Source of the DNA: Marinospirillum sp035271045
Lineage (GTDB): Bacteria > Pseudomonadota > Gammaproteobacteria > Pseudomonadales > Halomonadaceae
Assembly (NCBI RefSeq): GCF_035271045.1
Contig: NZ_DATESC010000017.1
Coordinates: 43,831-107,830, forward strand
Length of the DNA: 64,000 bases
Direction: 5' to 3'
The notes under the pieces: generated by a model
Told to the model about the DNA's origin: nothing
Seen by the model: only the letters and a program-made list of their open reading frames with translations
Databases searched by the model: none
Position numbers and translations under genes: made by a program
Part shown: positions 26,820 through 35,894 of the stretch, piece by piece
How positions within the stretch are numbered: position 1 is the stretch's first letter
Layout of the letters: every line of letters begins with the position of its first letter

Positions 26820-28504
26820 ACCTTATCCTTACCAACAACCACTTGGTTACGCCCTTGATTTTTGGCTTGATAAAGCGCTTCATCAGCTGCCATACGTAAG
26901 TCTTCAGGTCGGTTATAATCAGGATAAAAACTAACGCCTGCACTAAAAGTCACGTTAAACTGACGATTACCCGCATTAAAGATAATTTTTGAAAAATCTT
27001 CACGCAGCTCGTTAACCAATGCTTCTGCTTTTTCAGGCGTTAAATTTTTAAGCAGCAGCGCAAACTCTTCACCACCATAACGGCCAATAATATCAGTGGT
27101 TCTTAAACGGTGTTTTAGTAAACGCGCAATAGCAACAATGACCTGATCGCCTGCCATATGGCCGTAAGTATCGTTAACGGTTTTAAACTTATCTAAGTCC
27201 AACATAACTACTGCTAACGTTTCTTTTTGGCGTATTGCGTGGGCTAAAGAAGTACTCATCATTTCAGTGGTGGTCGTGTGATTATACAAACCTGTCAAAC
27301 TGTCTTTGGCCATTAAACCGCGCAAAGTACGCATACGCTCAGCACGCAAAGCCACAGAAGCAACTAAGTCTTCTGGAACAACCGGCTTGGTAATAAAGCC
27401 TTCTACACCAACTTGCATGGCTTTAAACTGTTTTTTACGATTGGTTTCACTGGATAAAAACACAATCGGTAAACCTACATACTCGGGTACTTGGCGAATA
27501 ATAGCCGCGACTTCAACCCCATCGCAATTAGGCATATACATATCGGCTAAAACTAAATCTGGATTAAAACCCCTTAACGCATCAAGCACTAGCTCAGGCT
27601 TATGAATTTGTTGCACCAACATCCCTGCCTTTTCTAAAATAAGGCTGTGGTATTCCGCCACTTCAGATTCATCATCAAGCACCAAAATACGAAAAGGTTC
27701 TTCTTGTTTATCGCACACTAAATCATCAATCGCAGCAGCGAGTTCCAAAGGTTTAGCAGGCTTAATAAAATAAGCTGAGCAGCCAGCCCTTACCGCACTT
27801 AAACGTGCTTCAAAATCTTCACGCCCCGACAACACGATGGAAGGCAGGTGTTGTCCGTTAATCCCTTTTAAGCTTGCCAACTCATCAGTACCTGCTGTCT
27901 TACCTTGTGGAAAAAAAACATCCATGACCACTGCATCGGGGCGTTTTTTTAATACCGCCTGATGAAATGCACTGGTTTCAGTAAAGTGCTCTATCTGATA
28001 ACCAAAACAGCGCAATTGACAGGCTAAATGATCGACCTGTTCTAATTCATCGTCACAAATATAAACCAATGGACTGTGACTAGAAGAGCGCATGGCTACT
28101 GTTTCTTCTACATCAAAAAAAGGTGCATCTAAAACACAATCATTTTTCAAATCACTGTAAGCAAGAATCTGTACCTGTGCTGCTACTTGATGCATTAAAC
28201 TAATCAGCGTATCTGGCCAATCAGAAGGTGTACAATCAGCAGGTAAATCCATGAACTGTTGTGTATACGCTTCCGCTTTGTCTGCCGCATTGGCTAAATC
28301 AATAAAACCAAATGATTTACCCGTGCCTTTTAGACTATGAAAAGCACGGTGCAGCTCAACAGCCAGCACACGATTCATTTCTGGATCAGATCTTAATAAG
28401 TTAAAATGCTGTTGAGCTTGCGCTAATCGCTTCGGTAGCTGCTCTACAAAACTTGCCCTTAAACGCGCTATTTTTTCTTGTAACGATGGCTTTTTGCTAC
28501 TCAT
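26816..28504 (-). CDS. Hpt-REC-REC-GGDEF diguanylate cyclase, likely pathway output
   Basis: A 562-residue soluble response regulator. An N-terminal Hpt domain has His56 in AFHSLKGTG. Two receiver domains follow, with phospho-acceptor aspartates in AVVMDVFFPQG (about 193) and LVLADMYMPNCDG (about 317). A C-terminal GGDEF domain has the active signature GGEEF and an RTTD inhibitory I-site five residues before it. Family knowledge predicts c-di-GMP synthesis under phosphorelay control, with product inhibition. It takes the place of WspR in a Wsp-like gene set, but WspR has only one REC and no Hpt. Confidence 0.9.
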   Translation of the reverse strand: MSSKKPSLQEKIARLRASFVEQLPKRLAQAQQHFNLLRSDPEMNRVLAVELHRAFHSLKGTGKSFGFIDLANAADKAEAYTQQFMDLPADCTPSDWPDTLISLMHQVAAQVQILAYSDLKNDCVLDAPFFDVEETVAMRSSSHSPLVYICDDELEQVDHLACQLRCFGYQIEHFTETSAFHQAVLKKRPDAVVMDVFFPQGKTAGTDELASLKGINGQHLPSIVLSGREDFEARLSAVRAGCSAYFIKPAKPLELAAAIDDLVCDKQEEPFRILVLDDESEVAEYHSLILEKAGMLVQQIHKPELVLDALRGFNPDLVLADMYMPNCDGVEVAAIIRQVPEYVGLPIVFLSSETNRKKQFKAMQVGVEGFITKPVVPEDLVASVALRAERMRTLRGLMAKDSLTGLYNHTTTTEMMSTSLAHAIRQKETLAVVMLDLDKFKTVNDTYGHMAGDQVIVAIARLLKHRLRTTDIIGRYGGEEFALLLKNLTPEKAEALVNELREDFSKIIFNAGNRQFNVTFSAGVSFYPDYNRPEDLRMAADEALYQAKNQGRNQVVVGKDKV

Positions 28505-28537
28505 ATTTGAATACTCCCAACCCGAAAATGGGCTTAA

Positions 28538-28900
28538 TCAACTAGCGATTACCATAACGTTACTAATTGCAGCAGGTAAGGTTTCTTCCATACTAAAATC
28601 TTTCATAATACAAGCGTTTATCGTTGGTGCTTGCGCCCAAGCCGCTTTAGGATCATCGCCTGTTAATAAAATAAACGGTAACTGGCTACCTTGGCTTTGT
28701 AGCTCTTGATAAAGATCGACACCGCTCATAAAAGGCATATTCATATCGCTAACAACTAGCGCTATACCAGCTTCTTGACCTAATAGCGCCAACGCATCAA
28801 TCGCATTTTCTGTTTGAAATACTTGATGACCTTCATCTTCTAAAACAGCAGCGATCATTTCGCTGGCTAAAGCATCATCATCAACAACTAAAATTTGCAT
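28538..28900 (-). CDS. cheY: CheY-like single-domain response regulator
   Basis: A 120-residue stand-alone receiver. The acidic pair is in LVVDDDALAS, the phospho-acceptor is in LVVSDMNMPFMSG, the conserved Thr is in ILLTGDD and the Lys in CIMKDF. It lies between the hybrid CheA and the Hpt-REC-REC-GGDEF protein. A role as phosphate shuttle or sink is inferred from position. Confidence 0.9.
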   Translation of the reverse strand: MQILVVDDDALASEMIAAVLEDEGHQVFQTENAIDALALLGQEAGIALVVSDMNMPFMSGVDLYQELQSQGSQLPFILLTGDDPKAAWAQAPTINACIMKDFSMEETLPAAISNVMVIAS

Positions 28901-28942
28901 AGTATCCTCATAAATATGTCACTTATTATTGCTTGAGTTAAT

Positions 28943-31096
28943 CTAATCAAGCAAAATTTTCAAGGTGTCGACCAAGCTATTCTGGTCAAAACTGCCTTTA
29001 ACAATATAGGCATCGGCACCTACTTCTATACCACGCCGTCGATCACTTTCTTTTTCACGAGAAGTAATAATGATAATGGGTATATTTTTATAAGCCGCTT
29101 CTTCACGCAAACAAGCCGTTAAAGTGAATCCATCCATAATCGGCATTTCGACATCGGTTAATACCGCATCAAATACTTCGGCGCGGGCTTTATCTAAACC
29201 CTCTTGCCCATGTTCAGCTAAAGTTACTTGATAACCCCAAGCTTCTAAAACATCCCGTTCAATTTCACGAGTATTTAACGAATCATCGACTACCAAAATA
29301 TGCTTGCGTACTTGCTCATCAACACTAGTTGTATGACTAGTAACTAAACCTCTTAGTTGACGCGCTTTATCTAATAAATAAGGAACATGTATCAGGCTTA
29401 CCAAAGCATTATCACCGGCTGTCACCATACCAGAAATCAATGCATTACCTTGTAAATGTTCAGGTAACTGCTTAATCACCAAGTCACGCTCATCTAACAG
29501 CGCATCAATAATAAGCGCTAGTTTTTCAGTATGTACGCAGATAACCAACAAGATTAAATCTTTATTTTTAGACTGTAATGATTTTTTAGCCTGATTAAGC
29601 ATTACAGGTAAAGTAATTAAATCGGTTAACTTTACCACTGGTACAAACTCATTGCGAATAATAACTGCGCTGCGATCAACAACCTTAATTAAAGAAGTTT
29701 CTGGCACACTAACAAGCTCGGCAATGTATTGGGCAGTAAAACCAAGTTCATAACCAGCAGCACGAATTAGCAGCACGCGCATTTTAGCCAAAGAAAGTGG
29801 CAAACGCAGCGTAAAGCAAGTGCCTTGATCAGGCTTGGTTTGTAGACTAATCACTCCTTGCAACTCATCAATAATGGCGCGCTTAACCACATCCATACCA
29901 ACGCCACGCCCTGATACTTCAGTAATCATGCTGCTGGTAGAAAAACCGGGTAGAAAAATTAAGTCCATGATCGTTTGCTGACTCATTTCGGCTAACTCAG
30001 CCGTAGTTACCAATCCCTTTTTTAAAGCTTTATCACGAATTGCTTCTAAGGATAATCCTGCCCCATCATCACTAATATCAAGCAATACCCAGCCAGCATC
30101 TTGACGCGCGGTAATCTGCACTAAACCTTGTGGTGGCTTGCCTTTTTTCTGGCGCTCAGCCGGTGTTTCAATACCGTGATCTAACGCATTACGCAGTAGG
30201 TGAATGACCGGATCTGCAAGCTGGTCGATCATTTGTCGATCCAGCTCAATCTCACTGCCTTGAATACGGCACTCGACTTGCTTGTCGAGTGAACGTGCCA
30301 TTTCCCGCACCAAACGTGCTGCAGAATCTAAAACAATGCCCAGCGGTAACATACGCATTTGTAGTGTTTTATCGTGTAGCTCTTGCATAAGACGATCTTG
30401 TGCCTGCACCGTTTCACGAATGTTGTATGAAAACTGCTGCATCGCCGCTAAATTAGGTTGATTATTTTCAACCTGCTGTTCTAACTGACGCGCTGTGATG
30501 GCTAACTCACGCATACCCGCATGATTAGAAACCAATTCACCCATCAACTTTATTAATTCTTCTAGCTTATTTAACTTAATACGAACCGTATCCGAGGCTT
30601 TTAAACTGGGTTTATTAAGGCTGGATTGCGTAGCCTTCTTTGTTGACTTATCAACAACAAGGTTATCAACAGTGGTAGCAGCAGGTGCTTTCTTCAATAA
30701 TTCAGGGTTTTCTGCTACAGCAGTTAAATGCTTACAAAAATCTGATTGCGGCGACGTTAATTCAGCAACTTGTCCCACTTCAGCTAAAGCATCCACTTGA
30801 TCGGTTAGCGTATCAACCCCTTGGTAAAGCAAGCGACTGACCGCTGGGGTTAGAGTCAAACGCTTATCACGCAGCGCACTTAATACATCTTCTAAGCTAT
30901 GCGCGATTTGGGTAATTGGGCCCAGCTTTAGCATCCTTGAAGAGCCTTTTAACGTATGTGCAGAACGAAATAAACCATTAATATTTTCTGCATCATACTG
31001 CTGCTCTAACTCAGCCAAACCCAATGCTAAGCGTCCTAAATGGTCTTTAGCTTCTTCAATAAAACGTACAATGAATTTTTTAATATCTAAAGCCAT
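28943..31096 (-). CDS. cheA: CheA-type hybrid histidine kinase with C-terminal receiver
   Basis: A 717-residue CheA-REC kinase like WspE. Domains in order are the P1 Hpt domain with His47 (RSAHTLKGSS), a dimerisation region near 165-250, a HATPase domain with HLLRNALDHGIE and GRGVGMDVVKRAI, a CheW-like regulatory domain at about 435-570, and a receiver at about 597-717 with the acceptor in VLTDVEMPIMDG. There is no separate CheY/CheB-binding P2 domain. It sits 10 bases downstream of the interrupted cheR frame. Confidence 0.94.
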   Translation of the reverse strand: MALDIKKFIVRFIEEAKDHLGRLALGLAELEQQYDAENINGLFRSAHTLKGSSRMLKLGPITQIAHSLEDVLSALRDKRLTLTPAVSRLLYQGVDTLTDQVDALAEVGQVAELTSPQSDFCKHLTAVAENPELLKKAPAATTVDNLVVDKSTKKATQSSLNKPSLKASDTVRIKLNKLEELIKLMGELVSNHAGMRELAITARQLEQQVENNQPNLAAMQQFSYNIRETVQAQDRLMQELHDKTLQMRMLPLGIVLDSAARLVREMARSLDKQVECRIQGSEIELDRQMIDQLADPVIHLLRNALDHGIETPAERQKKGKPPQGLVQITARQDAGWVLLDISDDGAGLSLEAIRDKALKKGLVTTAELAEMSQQTIMDLIFLPGFSTSSMITEVSGRGVGMDVVKRAIIDELQGVISLQTKPDQGTCFTLRLPLSLAKMRVLLIRAAGYELGFTAQYIAELVSVPETSLIKVVDRSAVIIRNEFVPVVKLTDLITLPVMLNQAKKSLQSKNKDLILLVICVHTEKLALIIDALLDERDLVIKQLPEHLQGNALISGMVTAGDNALVSLIHVPYLLDKARQLRGLVTSHTTSVDEQVRKHILVVDDSLNTREIERDVLEAWGYQVTLAEHGQEGLDKARAEVFDAVLTDVEMPIMDGFTLTACLREEAAYKNIPIIIITSREKESDRRRGIEVGADAYIVKGSFDQNSLVDTLKILLD

Positions 31097-31105
31097 GCCT
31101 ACCTC

Positions 31106-32557
31106 TTAATGACTAGCTAACACTTGTAAGTGACGTTGACTAAGAAAGATAACGGGTGCAGCGGGTAAAGGTAACGGAATCCATTGTGTACCATCACCCA
31201 CGTCAGGATTAGCCGTCAGTATGCGTAATACCGTTTGATAAGACCTAATGGCGGCTTGGGGTTGTTGTTCTTGACGGTAAATATCAGCCAAATAATAATG
31301 CGCCGACCAGCATTCAGGGTAGGTGTAAACTGCTTTTTTGAACCACTGAATAGCTTCATCCATCTGCTGCTGCCACTTACAACTTAAACCGTTCATTAAC
31401 ATCACATCAATCGACCAAGCATCAACAGCAAAAGCTTGGTTAAGTAAAAATTTCGCCTGTTCAAAATTTTGATTATTTAACACCAGCCAACTTTTTAATA
31501 AACGTGCAGCTTGCTGTTCTTGACCTGCTGCCAATAATTGATCTAACTGGTATAAAGCACGCGCTTGCTGACCGTCTATCACCCATTGCTGAATAGTTTT
31601 TATATCAACTAATGGTAAGCACGTTGAACTAGCGATTGGCACAGGCAAAGCCGTAAAATTTACTGCTGCAGGAGCAGTTGTTGCAACAGTTTCAATAAAC
31701 TCACTGGGCGACTTGACGACTTTGGATAACTCGCTTGAACGGTAAACCTGACCTTTAACAAAATAATACTGATTTTGCTGCTCAACTAATTCAAAAACAC
31801 CCAAGTCATTACCCAAAGTTTCTGAACTGCCTAAAAGCAATATCGCATTAGTATTCATTAAATTATAAAATTTATTTTGAATTAATCGGCGGGTTTCTAA
31901 ATCAAAATAAATCGACACATTACGAAAAAAAATAATGTCATAATCACTCAAGTGCTGAGGTAATACAGGCGCTAATAAATTTAAATGGTGAAAAGTAACC
32001 TGCTGGCGAATGTCAGAAATTAACTGGTAGCGATAATTTTGTAGTTTAAAATAACGTTTACGCAGCGCAGGATCAACGCCACGAAAAGAGAACGCTGAAT
32101 ACAATCCTTGCTGGGCTTTTTTTAAAATATTGTAATCTAAATCGCCCGCATCAATGCGTATTAACTTAGCTGCTGCTTCACCTAACGCTTCGCGCAGGGC
32201 AATCGCTAAACTGTAAGGTTCTTCACCTGAAGAGCAGCCAGCACTTAAAATGCGTAGGGGTGTTGTAGGTGATTTTATTGCCTGTATTTGAGGAACTAAA
32301 TAATCAACGACTAACTGAATTTGTTCAGGTTCACGAAAGAAATACGTTTCGTTTACGGTTAACTGATTAATCAGCTAATTAAAAGCATCACTGTTTTGAC
32401 TAATCAACTGCCGATAATCAGCCAAGCTAGCACAAGCAGTTTCAATCATGTTGCTTTGCACGGCTTTACTTAACCGTTCACTGGCGATGCCTTCTAATAA
32501 CAAGCCACAATGCTGATAAACCATTGCTTTAATAGCAGCTAACTCACTCACGCTCAT
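31106..32557 (-). pseudogene. cheR: cheR methyltransferase with TPR tail, interrupted by in-frame amber codon
   Basis: SAM-dependent methyltransferase that methylates receptor glutamates. The whole gene is one continuous reading frame except for a single TAG at 32375-32377 (codon 61), just before LINQLTVNETYFFRE. The sequence after the stop is fully conserved: LRILSAGCSSGEEPYSLAI is the SAM site and YDIIFFRNVSIYF the catalytic end. A TPR tail follows from about codon 330, as in WspC. No indel is present, so one base change would restore 483 codons. The start overlaps the cheB stop by ATGA. It could be a nonsense mutation, a suppressed amber or a consensus error. Confidence 0.85.
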
Positions 32558-33669
32558 AAACAGCCCTGTTGCAAACTAGCTAAATACGTTACGGGTTTAA
32601 GCTGCACAATTTTCAACATCGCATTGGCTAGTTGACTTAAAGGCAATTCAAGGTGGACAACACCGGCCTTGACTGTTTCACCATTCATACCATAAATAAC
32701 CGAACTGGCTTCATCTTGTGCTAGGGTAAGACCCTGCCGCTTATGAATTTCAGTCATACCTAACACACCATCGCGCCCCATACCTGTCATGATAATACCC
32801 ACGGCATTTTTACCATAAACTTGTGCAACAGAAGCCAACATTTCATCACAACTCGGATGATAAATGTCACTATCAACACGCGCTTTAAGCTTCACCCGAA
32901 AATCAGGTGTTAGCGTCAGGTGCTGTTCAGAAGGCGATAAATAAATAGTTCCCACCACAAGTAACTCACCCTCTTCAGCTACTTTAACAGGCAAACAACA
33001 TAAGCCAGATAACCAGTGCGCCATCCCTTCAATAAAACCATTGCTAATGTGTTGAGCAATCACGATAGGTGCAGCAAAATTAGCAGGTAATGCCGACAAC
33101 AGATAAGCCAAGGCTTGCGGGCCGCCGGTAGAGGTAGCAATGGCAAAAATAGGTGAATCAACGCATTTAATAGGGCTAGCAATAATCGGACGAGCAATAA
33201 TTGAACGCAGCACAACAGTCTTAGTGTTAGGCTCAACCGTTGGGTTCATTTGCTTGCAAGACTGTAAACGTGTAATCACTGGCACACCCGATAAAAGTCG
33301 AACTTTATCCACCAGTAATTGCATTTCTTCAAGGTTAAAACTGGGCTTAATAATCACATCTAAAGCACCATGATCTAACGCTTGGTAAGCTAACTCTGCA
33401 TCCGTCTCACTGCTGATAACTAAAATAGGCACAGCCTTGTGGTGCATAATAAAATCTATCGCCTCAATGCCACTCATCACTGGCATATTAAGATCCATCG
33501 TAACTAGATTAGGGCGCAGCGCCTGCACCAAAGTAATCGCTTCTTTACCATTAGTTGCTTCTGCGACAACTTCAATATCCTCTTGCTCTTCTAAAATCTC
33601 ACGCAGCATGGCACGCGCAACACTGCTGTCATCAACAATTAACACTCTAATTTTATTGGTTAATAGCAT
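32554..33669 (-). CDS. cheB: CheB chemotaxis methylesterase/deamidase
   Basis: A 371-residue response regulator that removes methyl groups from receptors (WspF in Wsp-like systems). The receiver is N-terminal with Asp59 (LVTMDLNMPVMSG). The esterase domain has the catalytic triad Ser180 (ATSTGGPQAL), His207 (IAQHIS) and an Asp in TGMGRDGVLGM. All catalytic residues are present, so the esterase looks intact while the matching methyltransferase cheR is interrupted. Confidence 0.94.
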   Translation of the reverse strand: MLLTNKIRVLIVDDSSVARAMLREILEEQEDIEVVAEATNGKEAITLVQALRPNLVTMDLNMPVMSGIEAIDFIMHHKAVPILVISSETDAELAYQALDHGALDVIIKPSFNLEEMQLLVDKVRLLSGVPVITRLQSCKQMNPTVEPNTKTVVLRSIIARPIIASPIKCVDSPIFAIATSTGGPQALAYLLSALPANFAAPIVIAQHISNGFIEGMAHWLSGLCCLPVKVAEEGELLVVGTIYLSPSEQHLTLTPDFRVKLKARVDSDIYHPSCDEMLASVAQVYGKNAVGIIMTGMGRDGVLGMTEIHKRQGLTLAQDEASSVIYGMNGETVKAGVVHLELPLSQLANAMLKIVQLKPVTYLASLQQGCL

Positions 33670-33716
33670 TTTTCAACCCTGAATTAATTTCTTAACCATC
33701 TTATTTGCTAACTAGT

Positions 33717-35724
33717 TTAATATTTTTCACCTAATGCTTGTTGATTAAATGCTTTCACCAAATCACTTAAATCATTAGCCATTTCAATCATCGCCTCACT
33801 CACCCCTGTTATATTACGCACCGACTGAGCATTGTGGCTACTGGCATTGGCAATATCGTGCAGGGCAACAACCACTTGATTACTGGCTATTTTTTGTTGC
33901 TTGGTGGACAGCGAAATTTGCTGTGCAGCGTTGCTTGTACGGCTAGCCGCTTTAACTAAAGCATTTAAGTCTTGAGCTGTTTCTGAACTGACTTGCATAC
34001 CCAATTGAATCGAGCCAGCACCTTTTTCAGACGTAATGACTAAACGATTGATCGAATCTTGGATTTCTTGAATGCGGTCTTCTATTTCATGGGTCGAATC
34101 GGTCACGCTGTCGGCTAAACGACGAATCTCGCTGGCAACCACTGAAAAACGCTTACCCGATTCGCCGGCACTAGACGCTTCTAATGCCGCATTAAAAGCA
34201 ATTAACTTGGTTTGGTCTGCAAGGGTATTAATTAAATCCATAACCTTGCTAATTTCTTTAGATTTACTACCTAGCTGCATAATCTCTTGTAGGCTGCTAG
34301 CGCTGTCTTGGTGAATATCGGCCATGCGTAGTTGTAAATGCTGCATGGCTTCCGCACCTTTTTTACTGCTGTCTAAGGCTAAATTAGCCACATCAACAAC
34401 CGACTGGGAATGGTCGGCAATTTGTGTAGAAGAAGCCGATAATTCTTCCATGGTTGAAGTGATTTCTGCCACTGACGACGACATTTGCTCAACCGCTGCC
34501 GCCATCGACTGACTCACTTCTTGTTGTTTATTCGTATTACGACCCACTAAACCTGCCGTTTTCGCTAAGCGGCCTGCCGTTGCCGTTAAGGTTTTAGAAC
34601 TGCCTAACACGCCGCTAATCGCCCACTCTAAACGCTCTAACAAACTATTGGTTTTGTCCGCCAAGTCACCTAACTCTGCTTTATCTGACGTGGTTAAGCG
34701 CTTTGAAAGGTCTAAGGTGTGAGTAATAACGCTTAACTCTTGTTGAAAATGAACCAAGGGACGACTTAAAGAAGTGGCTAGAGGATAAAAGAATACCAAG
34801 CTAACCAATAAAAGCAGGCCACCCACCAATAAAGAAAAGTACAATTGCTTGATGATAGGGTTCATAAACTCACTCAGGGGCACTTCAACAACAAGGTAAC
34901 GCTGTAAATCTTCAAGCCAAATAACACCAACAAACAATGATTGCCCTTGGTAGGTTACCTGCTTAACCTGTTGTTCTTTATTTTTTAATAAAGACTGTCT
35001 CTGGTGTGGCGGTAAGGTTAGTAATAATTGAACTTGCTGAACTAACTTCCACAACACCTTCTTCACTAGCCAAGGATGCTCGTCCTTGATTGCCTAAACG
35101 ATAATTACTGATTAACTTGGCTAGTTGGGTCATATCTAAACCCACGCCAGCAACAATTAAAGGTTCACCTAATCGATTAAATTTATTACCACTATAATTC
35201 ACAAACATTTGCAGTTGTTGGCTAGTAAACTCATTATGATCTAAGTTAAGTTCGTAAGGTTTTAAGCTATATAAATAATCAAAATACCAAGTATGTTCAG
35301 TATGGTTTTCTATTATTTCGGCAGTATTTAAATTAGCGGCGAAGTGGTGGTAAACCATTTGATTACCATCATTGGCTACAAAAAAAACTGAGGCTAAATT
35401 TAACTGTTGAAAAGCTAATGACATTTCATTGCTAATACTGGCTAACTCTGTTTCTGGCATCCCTTTTTCTATCCAGCGCTCAATAAAAGTATTATTGGCT
35501 AGGCTACGTGACAAATACAGGCTAGGTGCTAATTCTAAGGCAACTTCAGCACCTAGGTGAGCTAGTTGGGCAGGAAGCTCATGTTCTATAAGGCCTTCAA
35601 TACGGCTTTGTTTGTAAAGACTTGATTGCACCACCAATGACAAAATTGTCATTAAGGTAAAAATTACGCCAAAAGAAAGAAATAGCCGCAAACGCAAAGA
35701 CAACTTTGTCCAAAAGAGCTGCAT
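33717..35724 (-). pseudogene. Methyl-accepting receptor split by a one-base shift at an A6 run
   Basis: Chemoreceptor whose sensor and signalling halves lie in different frames. The 5' frame (35724-34978) encodes a membrane segment and a Cache-like periplasmic sensor. The 3' frame (to 33717) encodes the rest of the sensor, a second membrane segment, HAMP and the signalling domain. The frames meet at TTTATT-AAAAAA-TAAAG (A6 at 34981-34986, minus strand). Removing one A restores FIKNKEQQ and one open frame of about 668 codons. The hairpin tip reads KLIAFNAALEASSAGE, a variant of the usual NLLALNAAIEAARAGE. It is the first gene of the chemosensory group. Confidence 0.85.
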
Positions 35725-35820
35725 AGTAAAGCCTTTAAAAAGGGGGGGTAAACGTGCAGATAAAACTAGTTTCTATAGCCTAATAAAGCAAGCTAAACTT
35801 AAAAACGAAGCAAACAGCCT

Positions 35821-35884
35821 AAGTTTTCTTGATTATCAGGTACTAACCTACAAGTAGCAGGTCAATACCTGAAGCAAGTTTTCT
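35821..35884. repeat. Imperfect hairpin bracketed by 9-bp direct repeats
   Basis: AAGTTTTCT occurs at 35821-35829 and again at 35876-35884. Between them lies an imperfect palindrome (35837-35871) with outer arms CAGGTA/TACCTG and an inner CCTAC/GTAGCAGG hairpin. It occupies the gap between the two receptor genes. It could be a processing or termination structure, or a tiny mobile-element scar. It lacks a clear T-run. Confidence 0.4.
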
Positions 35885-35894
35885 AAGACACGCT

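Noticed and set aside
32105..32374. A frameshift inside cheR
   Set aside because: Translating the gap shows that both halves are in the same frame, interrupted only by a TAG codon.
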